This document shows positions 54,501-63,028 of a DNA stretch of 64,000 nucleotides, in pieces. The stretch spans positions 663,144-727,143 of the forward strand of contig FUZR01000001.1 in NCBI GenBank assembly GCA_900167895.1, in the 5' to 3' direction. This DNA is from Bacteroidales bacterium WCE2004 (GTDB taxonomy: Bacteria; Bacteroidota; Bacteroidia; Bacteroidales; UBA932). Position numbers and translations under genes: made by a program. The notes under the pieces were generated by a model, which was not told where the DNA came from, did not search any database, and was given only the letters and a program-made list of their open reading frames with translations. Positions within the stretch are counted from its first letter, which is position 1. Each line of letters opens with the position of its first letter.

Positions 54501-55112
54501 GACGATCTTGAACTGCGGGCGGCCGGCCACGACCACGGCCGTGCCCCCGCTCGCGGAGAGCGGCCGGATGGTGAAACGCGCCGGCAGGCGCAGATAGCGG
54601 CTGGTCCGGGAACTCCGCCGCGCAGCGGAATCGTTGGTAAGCTCCATGCCGGCGAATACCCGCACATTGGCGTCTCCCGCCCACTTGGCGAGATACCAGC
54701 GGGTGCCCAGATTGCAGAATCCGAGCGAATCGGACACCTGCAGGAGCGGGGATTCGGCCGAGTTGCCGGAAGACGAGACATACGGGACCAGGGTCCGGAT
54801 GTCGATCCGGTCGTTGCTCATCGGGAATTCGTGGCACCAGGACTGGAGCGTGTCCTTGCAATAGCGGTACACCACGAAATCGCGCGGCAGGCCTTCCAGC
54901 GAGAGCCATCCGGCGGGATCCTGGGCCAGCGCCCGCGTCAGGTAGCCGTCCAGGCGCGCCGCCCGGCGCTCGAGCACACGCTCGACGCGCCGCGCCACGC
55001 GCGACGTGTCGCCCGGCGCCTGCGTATCGCGGAGCGACGAGATGAACAGGGCGACGCCCACCACGAGCAGCGCCGCAGCGAACCATTCCTTCCTATTCTT
55101 GGTCCAGATCAT
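51597..55112 (-). CDS. Very large NtrY-like membrane sensor histidine kinase
   Basis: A 1171-residue kinase. It has an N-terminal membrane helix ([17 protein letters not shown]), an extracytoplasmic domain (~30-210), a cluster of about seven helices (~225-430), a second sensor region, another helix ([17 protein letters not shown]), a third extracytoplasmic region and helix (~700-890), HAMP (~895-950), and HisKA with the phosphorylated His963 in [18 protein letters not shown]. The HATPase has [21 protein letters not shown] and [13 protein letters not shown]. The HEIKNPLTP box is typical of NtrY-type kinases. It overlaps rlmH by 4 bp. No response regulator is adjacent; the NtrX-like protein at 61871 is the nearest candidate partner. 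Confidence 0.93.
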   Translation of the reverse strand: MIWTKNRKEWFAAALLVVGVALFISSLRDTQAPGDTSRVARRVERVLERRAARLDGYLTRALAQDPAGWLSLEGLPRDFVVYRYCKDTLQSWCHEFPMSNDRIDIRTLVPYVSSSGNSAESPLLQVSDSLGFCNLGTRWYLAKWAGDANVRVFAGMELTNDSAARRSSRTSRYLRLPARFTIRPLSASGGTAVVVAGRPQFKIVQETLGGAGRDATPLLWISIAVILIAFLLFLSAGRTRRRFFSVAFGAVVLLAGLYFWGRFSRNRVLIFSPILYAGGDVLYSLGAVILVNLTVLMCAGCAYMVRKKVWAWMNTRTRRIAMLIGVLALVAGVIVYSQSALRSIILNSGFSLEIYKLGQLSPFCVVVYLSFITLLLSVPLLLQVAAPALPRFGHRSYNAFSLSSRVVYAVAIAAYLVVTAGVLGFHKERDRMGLMATRLSFDRDISLELHLRRMEAMIADDNYLYLTSQSQFPWAELSIQNYVASRYFMGFARDYLVTTRLFNSYNNTREAADEFNSSVRDGVAISDNSHFMYAQNENGRPYYVGVFLYLDGRGDVSRVLVRLERRDTRGGRGYAGILGFTSPGQVTLPSGYSFARYSVRDLKSYKGNYPYPTRLDEQLFVELYGSQADHVRRDGYTHFFYVVGQDEGVIISRPSIGVLSYVMASILVALLSFLILSVVVIGRGRAPVFRQSYFKSRISWVLLTSLLLTLLAMALMSVLFVYSRNTSNRQTVMSDKISSIMAMMNTGMQSMPAPNSDSWRQSLYILIERVGGETASDITLYDPSGRLLATTTQLFYDQLMVAQRIDGTAYYNITYRNLRHYIQQERIGQQKFYSMYAPLFAKDGTLVAILCSPYNEETYDFEEDAVMHSLTILSLFLLFLLMSLFMVSRIVDRMFKPLSEMSSKMSCADLESLEYIEYDRSDEISSIVQAYNRMVTELSESSRKLAQAERDKAWSGMARQVAHEIKNPLTPMKLQLQRVIRLKQKGDPAWETRFEEASQVILDHIDILTDTANEFSTFAKLYTEEPTDIALDKLLREEISMFDNKDNITFDYLGLDGVVVSGPKPQLTRVFVNLLGNAVQAIGDAPDGRVVVSLRKSGQDGFYDIVVEDNGPGVSDEHIERLFTPNFTTKNGGSGLGLAISRSILERCGATISYSRSFSLGGACFTVHYPI

Positions 55113-55582
55113 TCGTGATGGTAGGGCTCTCCGCGCAGGATGGTGAAGGCCCGGTACAGTTGTTCTGCAAAAATCGTTCTCACAAGCTGATGCGAATACG
55201 TCATCTTCGACAGCGAGAGCTTGCCTTCGGCACGCGCATAGACCGCCTGGCTGAATCCGTAGGCCCCGCCGATGACGAACACCAGGTCGCGGCCCGAGCC
55301 CGCCATCCGGCGGCCCAGCCAGTCGGCGAACTCCAGCGAGCGGTATTCCCTGCCGTGCTCGTCCAGCAGGACCACCTCGTCGGCCGGCTTGACCAGCTTG
55401 AGGACCAGCTCGCCTTCACGCTCCTTGATCTGGTCTTTGGTCAGCGCGGACACGCCTTTCAGTTCCGGGATCTCCCGGAGCGTGAACGGCACATAGTGCC
55501 CCAGCCGGGAGACATACATCTCCAGCCCTTCGCGCACCCACGGAATATCCGTCTTGCCGACCGTGATCAAAGTGATTCGCAT
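55109..55582 (-). CDS. rlmH: 23S rRNA (pseudouridine1915-N3)-methyltransferase
   Basis: A 157-residue SPOUT-fold methyltransferase acting on the 70S ribosome. Family features: MRITLITVGKT at the start, LLDEHGREYRSLEFADWLG, FVIGGAYGFS and LSLSKMTYSHQLVRTIFAEQLYRA (in part), ending GEPYHHE. The canonical start fixes the ATG at 55582. Its -7 promoter element ends 7 nt upstream. The kinase gene is translationally coupled downstream. Confidence 0.97.
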   Translation of the reverse strand: MRITLITVGKTDIPWVREGLEMYVSRLGHYVPFTLREIPELKGVSALTKDQIKEREGELVLKLVKPADEVVLLDEHGREYRSLEFADWLGRRMAGSGRDLVFVIGGAYGFSQAVYARAEGKLSLSKMTYSHQLVRTIFAEQLYRAFTILRGEPYHHE

Positions 55583-55589
55583 ACAGATA

Positions 55590-55597
55590 CAAATATA
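55590..55597 (-). promoter_or_regulatory. -7 element of rlmH
   Basis: Minus-strand TATATTTG (TAnnTTTG) with 7 nt between it and the rlmH ATG. Confidence 0.55.
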
Positions 55598-55631
55598 ATA
55601 ACGTGGCTCGGAATTTGCAATCATTCCTGCC

Positions 55632-56036
55632 GTGCGACACTTGCTCAGATACGTGGCAGTCCTCCTGCCGCTGTTCCTCGGCTGGAGCCTTTCGGCGCAG
55701 CCGGGAGGGTATGACGTATTCAACCCGATCTGCAAATATATCCGCCAGGGCAACGCCGACAACCTCTCCGCCTGGTTCGACGACAACCTCGAGATCGCCG
55801 TGGCCGCCCGGACGAGCAACGCCAGCAAGGCCCAGGCCCGGCAGATCCTCAAGAATTTCTTCGAGACGCACACGCCCCGTTCCTTCGAGGTCAACCACGC
55901 CGTCGGGCGCGAGAACATGAAGTCCATCCTCGGCACGCTCAACGCCGGCGGAGAGAACTATACCGTCACCATCTTCGTGAGCAACAAGGGATCCACCTAC
56001 AAGATCCAGCAACTCAAGATCGAGCAACAGTTATAG
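55632..56036 (+). CDS. DUF4783-family exported protein
   Basis: A 134-residue exported protein with signal peptide (LLPLFLGWSLSAQ). The mature part (ICKYIRQGNADNLSAWFDDN, ARQILKNFFETHTPRSFEV, NYTVTIFVSNKGSTYKIQQL) has the NTF2/cystatin-like helix-plus-sheet pattern of DUF4783, a Bacteroidota family without known function. It is followed by a terminator shared with the convergent efp. Confidence 0.85.
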   Translation: MRHLLRYVAVLLPLFLGWSLSAQPGGYDVFNPICKYIRQGNADNLSAWFDDNLEIAVAARTSNASKAQARQILKNFFETHTPRSFEVNHAVGRENMKSILGTLNAGGENYTVTIFVSNKGSTYKIQQLKIEQQL

Positions 56037-56061
56037 CATATAATTTTGTCGTACGAAAAGA

Positions 56062-56091
56062 AAAGGCCCGGCTGCAAGTAGCCGGGCCTTT
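56062..56091. terminator. Bidirectional intrinsic terminator
   Basis: AAAGGCCCGGCT / AGCCGGGCCTTT stem with a 6-nt loop, T-rich on both strands. It serves the DUF4783 gene (+) and efp (-). Confidence 0.85.
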
Positions 56092-56113
56092 CTCCGTTAT
56101 CTCGGGAGGTCGC

Positions 56114-56677
56114 TTATGCGCGGCCGCCGTAGGAACGGTCAGCGGTGTTTACGTTGATCTTCTCGCCGGTCTCGATGAAGAGCGGGACCATCACCTTGGC
56201 ACCCGTCTCGAGGGTGACCTCCTTAAGGGCGGAGGTGGAGGCGGTGTTGCCCTTGACGGCGGGCTCGGAGTACGTGACCTCGAGGGTGACGTAGGTCGGA
56301 AGTTCGCAGGTGAGGCAGCGCTCTTCGCCCACGACGAACATCATTTCAACGTGCTGGCCTTCTTTCATCAGGTCGGAGTTCTCGACGACGTCCTTCGGCA
56401 GGAGGATCTGCTCGTAAGTCTCTTCGTGCATGAAGTTGAAGCCATCTTCCTCGGCATAGAGGAACTGGTAGGGACGGCGCTCTACATCGATCGTCTCGAT
56501 CTTGAGGCCGGCGGTGAAGGTGTTCTCAAGGATGTTGCCGTTCTCCAGGTTGCGGAGCTTGGTCTTCACGAAAGCGGGGCCCTTGCCCGGCTTGACATGC
56601 TGGAACCAAACGATCTGGCACGGTTTGCCGTTGTACTTGAGGAACAGTCCGTTCTTAAAATCAGCTGTTGTTGCCAT
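56114..56677 (-). CDS. efp: Translation elongation factor P
   Basis: A 187-residue factor relieving ribosome stalling at polyproline stretches. KOW-like domain I carries the tip lysine Lys32 in VKPGKGPAFVKTKLRN (Lys34 in E. coli), followed by two OB domains. The modification enzymes epmA/epmB are not in this window. Confidence 0.97.
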   Translation of the reverse strand: MATTADFKNGLFLKYNGKPCQIVWFQHVKPGKGPAFVKTKLRNLENGNILENTFTAGLKIETIDVERRPYQFLYAEEDGFNFMHEETYEQILLPKDVVENSDLMKEGQHVEMMFVVGEERCLTCELPTYVTLEVTYSEPAVKGNTASTSALKEVTLETGAKVMVPLFIETGEKINVNTADRSYGGRA

Positions 56678-56741
56678 AAAATATCTCTAGATAAGTTTTA
56701 GTAATTCGAAATAACCGGGCAAAGGTACGGAATTGCTTGAA

Positions 56742-57635
56742 CTATTGCAAATCTTTGATGGCGGCGGCCACTTCCTCCAGCAGCCACTTGGGCGTGGAGG
56801 TGGCTCCGCAGACTCCCACGCGGTCGTCCGGACGGAACCATTCGCGGCGCAGCGCGGCCACCGAACCGATGTGGTAGGTGCGGACGTTGGCGCGCCGGCA
56901 CAGCTCGCACAGGACCTTGCCGTTGGAGCTCTCCCGCCCGGCCACGAACACGACCACGTCGTGCTCCCGGGCGAATTCGGCCAGTTCGCGCTGGCGGGAC
57001 GCGACCTGCCGGCAGATGGTATCGTGGACCGACAGGCGGGCGCCCGTCCGCATCTCTCCCTGCAGGATGTCGCGGACCTGCCCGTAGCCCTCCGGGCTCA
57101 TCGTGGTCTGGGAGAAGAGTTCGATGTCGCAGTCGGGCCGGATGGCGCCGGCGGCGATCTTCTCCCGCAGCTGGTCGGGATTTTCGACCACCGTCACCCC
57201 GCCGTCCACCTGCCCCACGAGGCCGAGGACCTCGGGATGGCCGATCTTGCCGAAGATGACGATCTGCCCGCCGGTCGCAGCCAGGCGGGCGTGCGCCTCG
57301 CGGATGTCGCGCTGCAGGCGGAGCACCACCGGGCAGGTGCAGTCGATCAGGCGCAGGCCCAGCTCGCGCACGCGGTCATAGACCTGCGGCGGCTCGCCGT
57401 GCGCCCGGATCAGGACGGCCCGGCCCGCCACCGCCCCGTCCATCTTCCGGAGGTCTTCCCGGTCGATGGTCACAAGCCCGCGCGCTTCCAGGCGGGCGAG
57501 TTCTTCTTCGTTGTGGACGATGGCCCCCAGCGAATAAAGGCGGGCGCCTTCCGTGAGGGACTGCTCCGCCGTGCCGATGGCGCGGATTACGCCGCCGCAA
57601 AATCCGGAATGGGGGTCGATCTCGACCTGGATCAT
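56742..57635 (-). CDS. ispH: 4-hydroxy-3-methylbut-2-enyl diphosphate reductase
   Basis: A 297-residue iron-sulfur enzyme finishing the MEP isoprenoid pathway. The three cluster cysteines are Cys13 (SGFCGGV), Cys101 (DCTCPVV) and Cys208 (DTICRQVASRQ). FSQTTMSPEGY and the C-terminal GATSTPKWLLEEV also fit. ATG at 57635 preferred: it overlaps cmk as ATGA and matches the family start. Confidence 0.95.
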   Translation of the reverse strand: MIQVEIDPHSGFCGGVIRAIGTAEQSLTEGARLYSLGAIVHNEEELARLEARGLVTIDREDLRKMDGAVAGRAVLIRAHGEPPQVYDRVRELGLRLIDCTCPVVLRLQRDIREAHARLAATGGQIVIFGKIGHPEVLGLVGQVDGGVTVVENPDQLREKIAAGAIRPDCDIELFSQTTMSPEGYGQVRDILQGEMRTGARLSVHDTICRQVASRQRELAEFAREHDVVVFVAGRESSNGKVLCELCRRANVRTYHIGSVAALRREWFRPDDRVGVCGATSTPKWLLEEVAAAIKDLQ

Positions 57636-58366
57636 ACCGTGCCGCTTTTGTCCTCCCCGAGCCCGGGAATCTCTTCCGGCGCATCCAGCAGGCCGAATTT
57701 GCCGCGGATCAGGCCCTCCACCCACGCGATCTCTTCCGTGAGACCCATGTCGGAGTTGTTCAGTTCGAAAGAGTCCGCCGCACGGCGCAGCGGGGAAGCT
57801 TCGCGGTGCGAGTCGATGTAGTCGCGCTCCTGGAGGTTCTTGAGGACCTCCTCGAAGACGGGGTTCTGTCCCTTGGCGGCCATCTCGTCGAAGCGGCGCT
57901 GTGCGCGTACTTCCGGCCGGGCGGTCATGAAGATCTTGAGCTCGGCGTGCGGGAAGACGGTGGTGCCGATGTCGCGGCCGTCCATCACGACGCGGCCGGA
58001 AGCGGCGAATTCGTGCAGCCGGCGGTCGACGTACTGGCGCACGTAGGGCACGGTGGCGATGGGACTCACCTGGGAGGAAACCTCCATCGTGCGGATCAGT
58101 TTCTCGATGTTGCGCTCGCCCATGAAGAGGACGGTGCCCTGCCCGAAATGCAGGTCGAGCGTCTCCAGGGCCTTCTCCAGCGCCGGGTCGATGACGTTGT
58201 CCGGCGAGATCAGGCCGTTCTCCTGCGCATAGAGCGTCACGCCGCGATACATCGCGCCGGAGTCCAGGTACAGGAAATCGAAAGCCTGCGCGATCAGCCG
58301 CGCGAACGTGCTCTTGCCGGTAGAAGAATAGCCGTCAACGGCAATGGTAATATCAGGAATCCGCAT
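57632..58366 (-). CDS. cmk: Cytidylate kinase
   Basis: A 244-residue CMP/dCMP kinase. P-loop AVDGYSSTGKSTFARL (~9-24), YLDSGAMYRG (~33-42), VVMDGRDIGTTVFP (~125-138) and the lid region RRFDEMAAKGQ. The start is set by the family (MRIPDITIAVDG). The frame is open far upstream but only as lptB shadow. It lies between lptB and ispH, a cmk-ispH pairing common in Bacteroidota. Confidence 0.95.
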   Translation of the reverse strand: MRIPDITIAVDGYSSTGKSTFARLIAQAFDFLYLDSGAMYRGVTLYAQENGLISPDNVIDPALEKALETLDLHFGQGTVLFMGERNIEKLIRTMEVSSQVSPIATVPYVRQYVDRRLHEFAASGRVVMDGRDIGTTVFPHAELKIFMTARPEVRAQRRFDEMAAKGQNPVFEEVLKNLQERDYIDSHREASPLRRAADSFELNNSDMGLTEEIAWVEGLIRGKFGLLDAPEEIPGLGEDKSGTV

Positions 58367-58371
58367 AATGG

Positions 58372-59148
<777 letters not shown>

Positions 59149-59157
59149 CTCCTACTC

Positions 59158-61065
59158 TTATTTGATATCCAGTGCGAGGTCGACCACCAGGTTGCGGACC
59201 TCTTCGTTCTTGCTCATCAGGTCTTCGGCCTTCTCGGAAGGCATATAGATGCGCTTGCCCTGCTCCTCTTCCGGCACCACGGTAGGCTCCAGGCGGAGCT
59301 TGCCGCAATCCACGATCCTGGCGAAACGGCCTTCGAGGTCGCGGAGAACCCGCTCCTCGATCCATTTCTTCTGGGCTTCGTTGGTCACGGTGAAGTAGAC
59401 GACCTTGCGGCCGCCGTCTTCGCCGAAGGACAGGTTAGCGTTGGCGAGGGCGTTGGCAAGGCGGGGCTGGGTGCCATACATGGCGACCAGGTCCTTCCAC
59501 TTCGCCGCGAGCTCCTCGTCGCCCGGCAGCGGCTTCTCCCCTTCGTTCTTCTCCTCCGTCGCAGGCATCACCTCCGGCTCCTCGTCGTTCATCAGCGCGC
59601 TCAGCGACAGCGACGCCGCGGACTTCCTGGCCCGCCGCGGCTTCTTCTCCTCCGCCGGCTTCTCCTCAACTGCAGGCTTTCCCTCCGTTGCCGGAGCGGT
59701 AGCGGAGTGCTGCTCCTGGAAACCGTGGCCACCCGTGGCCTCGTAAACGGGGGGGACCCGCTGCGCAGCAGTGGGGGGGATGAGCGAAGCGAAGTTTCCG
59801 GGAGCAGCAGCTCCGCTACCGCTCGTATTGGAGATAGCAGTCTGTGGGAGGGGTCCGGCACCACCGGACGTCTCCGGAGGCAGTTCGCCGATCCGCGCAG
59901 GCTGTTCCGACTTGGCAGGAGCAGCAGCTCCGCTACCGCTCGTATTGGAAGCAACCGGCTGGGAAGCGGGAGCGTTCTGCAGGAACGCCAGCTTCATCAG
60001 GGCGAATTCGATATGGAGACGGGGGTTGGTGGCGAGGCGGAAACCGGCCTCACAGGCGGTCGTGATGCCGAGCGCATCATACAGCCACTTGACGCTGCAG
60101 CGCGCGCCCTGCTCCTTGTACCTCGCCTTCAACGAATCCGGCAGGTCCAGCAGCGACTCCAGGCCGCCCGTGCGGCTCACCAGCAGGTCGCGCAGGTGCG
60201 AACTGACCGCGGCCACGAAATGCGAGGCGTTGAAGCCCTTCGAGAGGACCTCGTCCAACAGCAGCAGCGAAGACGCATAGTCCCCGGCAAGGGACGCGTC
60301 CACCAGGCGGAAGCCGTAGTCATAATCCAGCACGCCCAGGTTGCGGATCACGTCCGCGCTGTGGATGTCCTTGCCGCAGAAAGCGACCGTCTGGTCGAAG
60401 AGCGTCAGGGCGTCGCGCATGGCGCCGTCGGCCTTGTGCGCGATCACGTGCAGCGACTCGTCGTCGGCCGTGATCCCCTCCTTGCCGGCGATGTCCCGCA
60501 GGTTGCGGACGATGTCCGGCACGCCGATGCGGTTGAAATCGTAGGTCTGGCAGCGGCTCAGGATGGTCGGGAGGATCTTGTGCTTCTCCGTGGTCGCGAG
60601 GATGAAGATCGCGTGTGCCGGCGGCTCCTCGAGGGTCTTGAGGAAGGCGTTGAACGCCGACGCGGAGAGCATGTGCACCTCATCGATGATATAGACCGAG
60701 TAGCGTCCCACCTGGGGCGGGATCTGCACCTGGTCCATCAGGTTCTTGATGTCATCCACTCCGTTGTTGGAGGCCGCATCCAGCTCGTGGATGCAGTACG
60801 ACCTGCCCTCCGCGAACGAACGGCAGGAATCGCACTCGCCGCAGGGCTCGAGATCGGGCCCCGGGTTGGCGCAGTTGATGGTCTTGGCGAAGATGCGCGC
60901 CGCGCTCGTCTTGCCGACGCCCCGCGGGCCGCAGAACAGATAAGCGTGCGCGAGCTGCCCGCGCAGGATCGAATTCTTGAGGGTCCGCGCGATGTTGTCC
61001 TGTCCGATCAGCGACTCGAAAGAGTCGGGACGGTACTTGCGAGCTGATACAACGTAGTCTGACAT
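59158..61065 (-). CDS. dnaX: DNA polymerase III gamma/tau subunit carrying a palindromic-repeat insertion
   Basis: A 635-residue clamp-loader ATPase. It starts MSDYVVSARKYRPDSFESLI; Walker A is CGPRGVGKTS (~45-54); the zinc cysteines lie in CANPGPDLEPCGECDSC; Walker B is YIIDEVHMLS; then comes the lid/collar region to ~365. The linker is odd: two copies of the peptide SNTSGSGAAAP (~373-383 and ~412-422) from a 32-bp direct repeat, and ~414-458 is a 131-bp palindromic repeat read in frame with ASLIPPTAAQRVPPVYEATG, identical to that in RsmF. After a Lys/Glu/Pro-rich stretch, a C-terminal domain (~515-635) ends the protein. The frame is intact. Confidence 0.95.
   Translation of the reverse strand: MSDYVVSARKYRPDSFESLIGQDNIARTLKNSILRGQLAHAYLFCGPRGVGKTSAARIFAKTINCANPGPDLEPCGECDSCRSFAEGRSYCIHELDAASNNGVDDIKNLMDQVQIPPQVGRYSVYIIDEVHMLSASAFNAFLKTLEEPPAHAIFILATTEKHKILPTILSRCQTYDFNRIGVPDIVRNLRDIAGKEGITADDESLHVIAHKADGAMRDALTLFDQTVAFCGKDIHSADVIRNLGVLDYDYGFRLVDASLAGDYASSLLLLDEVLSKGFNASHFVAAVSSHLRDLLVSRTGGLESLLDLPDSLKARYKEQGARCSVKWLYDALGITTACEAGFRLATNPRLHIEFALMKLAFLQNAPASQPVASNTSGSGAAAPAKSEQPARIGELPPETSGGAGPLPQTAISNTSGSGAAAPGNFASLIPPTAAQRVPPVYEATGGHGFQEQHSATAPATEGKPAVEEKPAEEKKPRRARKSAASLSLSALMNDEEPEVMPATEEKNEGEKPLPGDEELAAKWKDLVAMYGTQPRLANALANANLSFGEDGGRKVVYFTVTNEAQKKWIEERVLRDLEGRFARIVDCGKLRLEPTVVPEEEQGKRIYMPSEKAEDLMSKNEEVRNLVVDLALDIK
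59694..59824 (-). repeat. Palindromic repeat, copy B (in frame in dnaX)
   Basis: Arms 59694-59723 and 59794-59824 are complementary over about 30 bp with one bulge and one mismatch (GAGCGGTAGCGGAG at the outer left end). The 78-bp core 59720-59797 is the exact reverse complement of 34170-34247 in rsmF. Orientation follows the gene, so the same frame is translated in both proteins. The arm sequence is unrelated to that of the rsmF copy. Confidence 0.93.
59801..59832. repeat. 32-bp direct repeat in dnaX, unit 1
   Basis: Identical to 59918-59949 (begins GGAGCAGCAGCTCCGCTACC). The two units are 117 bp (39 codons) apart. This unit overlaps the right arm of the palindromic repeat. Confidence 0.9.
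59918..59949. repeat. 32-bp direct repeat in dnaX, unit 2
   Basis: Perfect copy of 59801-59832; in the gene it encodes the first SNTSGSGAAAP. There is no palindromic core next to this unit, but a small GTCCGG-cacca-CCGGAC hairpin lies between the two units. Confidence 0.9.
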
Positions 61066-61071
61066 AGTTTA

Positions 61072-61099
61072 CAAATGTAATGATTTTTGCTTAACTTTG
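61072..61099. promoter_or_regulatory. Divergent -7 elements of dnaX and the 61105 gene
   Basis: Minus-strand TACATTTG (61079-61072) lies 6 nt from the dnaX ATG at 61065. Plus-strand TAACTTTG (61092-61099) lies 5 nt from the ATG at 61105. Only 39 bp separate the two start codons, so both promoters extend into the opposite gene. Confidence 0.55.
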
Positions 61100-61104
61100 C
61101 TTCT

Positions 61105-61881
61105 ATGAAAAGCCGTTTGGTCCATCTTTTTGTCGCAATGCTCATCCTGGTATCCGCCCTTCCCGCATCCGGTCAGGGCAAGATCTACACGCGCAAGATG
61201 CGGCTGGCGGATTTCCCCACCAAGACCACCAAGATCGTGCTGGAGGGCAACTCCTTCCTGGAGCTGACCCTGCGCGAAGAGATCGCCGTCCACTGGCGGA
61301 TCTCCCCCTTCGAATTCTGTGACCAGGAAGAATACGGACGCCTCAGGAACTCCTCGGACCACTACTTCCTCACCCTCGCCCAGGAAGAAGGCCTGGCCTA
61401 TCTGATCCTGACCAAGGGCGGCAGGAAAGGCGAGAAAGACCAGCTCAAGCAAGCCTTCGAGGTCATCCGGATGCCGATCGCCAGCGTGGACGACCCGTCC
61501 GGGCGCGAACTCGTGTTCATGGGCGCCTTCCTGGACATCATCCAGCACTTCGTCGAGCAGGCGATGCTCTCAGACAAAGTGGCCTACGGCGGCCTGGAAG
61601 CCGCCAACGGCACCAAACTGAAAGGCAAGACGGCCTACCTCGGCCCCGATGTGGCCGACGAGGCCTATCTGCAAGAGAAAGCTGACGCCCTCCTCGGCAT
61701 CACCATCGCCCCGGAGGAAGTCAGCTTCAAGACAGTCTGCTACAAGATGCTCATCTCGGCCGACACCCACGAACTCCTCTACTACGAGAAGAGCCGCTAC
61801 AAAGGCCCCGCCGACGGCCAGTTCACCGACGCCGACGCCCGCCGCTTCTCCCGTCGCGGCGCCACCGTCGTCAAAGATTGA
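61105..61881 (+). CDS. Hypothetical exported protein
   Basis: A 258-residue protein with a signal peptide (LFVAMLILVSALPASGQG). The mature part is mixed alpha/beta (KTTKIVLEGNSFLELTLREE, DHYFLTLAQEEGLAYLILTKGG, VSFKTVCYKMLISADTHELLYYEK). No family is recognised. The ATG at 61105 is chosen for the signal peptide and promoter position. It ends 11 bp inside the convergent response-regulator gene. Confidence 0.75.
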   Translation: MKSRLVHLFVAMLILVSALPASGQGKIYTRKMRLADFPTKTTKIVLEGNSFLELTLREEIAVHWRISPFEFCDQEEYGRLRNSSDHYFLTLAQEEGLAYLILTKGGRKGEKDQLKQAFEVIRMPIASVDDPSGRELVFMGAFLDIIQHFVEQAMLSDKVAYGGLEAANGTKLKGKTAYLGPDVADEAYLQEKADALLGITIAPEEVSFKTVCYKMLISADTHELLYYEKSRYKGPADGQFTDADARRFSRRGATVVKD

Positions 61882-63016
61882 CGTAGGTCTTGACGTCGTC
61901 GGCGGAGACGGGTTCGCCGCCGAGAATCAACAGGCGGTCCACCACGTTGTCCAGCTCACGGATATTGCCGGGCCAGTGCTTCTGCTTCAGCAGTTCGACG
62001 GCCTCTGGCGAGAAGCTGCGGGCCTTGCCGCCCTCGGTGTATTTCGCCAGGAAGTGATTGACCAGCAGCGGGATGTCGTCGCGGCGCTCATCCAGGGACG
62101 GCACGCGGAAGACGATCACGCTCAGGCGGTGGTAGAGGTCCTCGCGGAAATTGCCCTTGGCGATCTCGGCCTGGAGGTCCTTGTTGGTCGCCGCGATCAC
62201 GCGGACGTCCACCTCGATGTCCTTGTCGGAGCCCACGCGGGAAAGCTTCTTCTCCTGCAGCACGCGCAGCACCTTGGCCTGCGCGGCGAGGCTCATGTCG
62301 CCGATCTCGTCGAGGAAGAGCGTGCCGCCGTCGGCCTGCTCGAACTTGCCCTTGTGCTGCTTGATGGCGGACGTGAAGGAGCCCTTCTCGTGGCCGAACA
62401 GCTCGCTCTCGATGAGCTCGCTGGGGATGGCAGCGCAGTTCACCTCCACGAACGGCATTGCGCTGCGGTTACTCAGCTGGTGGAGGTTGCGGGCCACCAG
62501 CTCCTTGCCGGAGCCGTTGGGCCCGATCACCAGCACGCGCGCGTCGGTGGGCGCCACCTTGGAGATCATCTCGCGGATGTGCTGCATCGGCTCGGATTCG
62601 CCGATCATGTCGGCGCCGTAGACCTTCTTCTTGAGGGCCTTGTTCTGCGTGGTGAGGCTGACCTTGTCGGTGGCGTTCTTGATCGTGATGAGGACGCGGT
62701 TGAGGTCCAGCGGCTTCTGCACGAAGTCGAAGGCGCCCTTCTTGATGCAATCCACGGCCGTGTCGATGTCGGCGTGGCCGGAAATCATCACCACGGCGGC
62801 GTCCAGGCCCATCTCCACGAACTTCCCGAGCACCTCGACGCCGTCCATGCCGGGCATCTTGATGTCGCAGAAGATCACGTCGAACTTCTCCTTGCCGACC
62901 TTCTCCAGCGCCACGGCGCCGTCCTCGGCCGTATCTACTTCATAACCTTCGTCGGTGAGGATCTCCCCCAGCGAATTGCGGATTGCCCGCTCGTCATCTA
63001 CAATCAGAACTTTCAT
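61871..63016 (-). CDS. NtrC/NtrX-family response regulator lacking the DNA-binding domain
   Basis: A 381-residue regulator. Receiver domain (1-~120) with acidic pair Asp7-Asp8 and phosphorylated Asp51 (VIFCDIKMPGMDG); AAA+ domain (~138-365) with Walker A IGPNGSGKELVAR, Walker B GGTLFLDEIGDM and the R-finger region GNFREDLYHRLSV. The sigma54-contacting loop reads GSFTSA instead of GAFTGA. The protein ends right after the AAA+ helical part (DNVVDRLLILGGEPVSADDV) with no Fis-type helix-turn-helix. Transcription control by direct DNA binding is therefore unlikely. The NtrY-like kinase at 51597 is the nearest candidate partner. It starts 12 bp after metG on the same strand. Confidence 0.92.
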   Translation of the reverse strand: MKVLIVDDERAIRNSLGEILTDEGYEVDTAEDGAVALEKVGKEKFDVIFCDIKMPGMDGVEVLGKFVEMGLDAAVVMISGHADIDTAVDCIKKGAFDFVQKPLDLNRVLITIKNATDKVSLTTQNKALKKKVYGADMIGESEPMQHIREMISKVAPTDARVLVIGPNGSGKELVARNLHQLSNRSAMPFVEVNCAAIPSELIESELFGHEKGSFTSAIKQHKGKFEQADGGTLFLDEIGDMSLAAQAKVLRVLQEKKLSRVGSDKDIEVDVRVIAATNKDLQAEIAKGNFREDLYHRLSVIVFRVPSLDERRDDIPLLVNHFLAKYTEGGKARSFSPEAVELLKQKHWPGNIRELDNVVDRLLILGGEPVSADDVKTYVNL

Positions 63017-63028
63017 AATGCTGCCCCT

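Noticed and set aside
56041..56048. TAATTTTG motif just after the DUF4783 stop
   Set aside because: It would only transcribe into the bidirectional terminator, so it is probably chance in AT-rich intergenic DNA.
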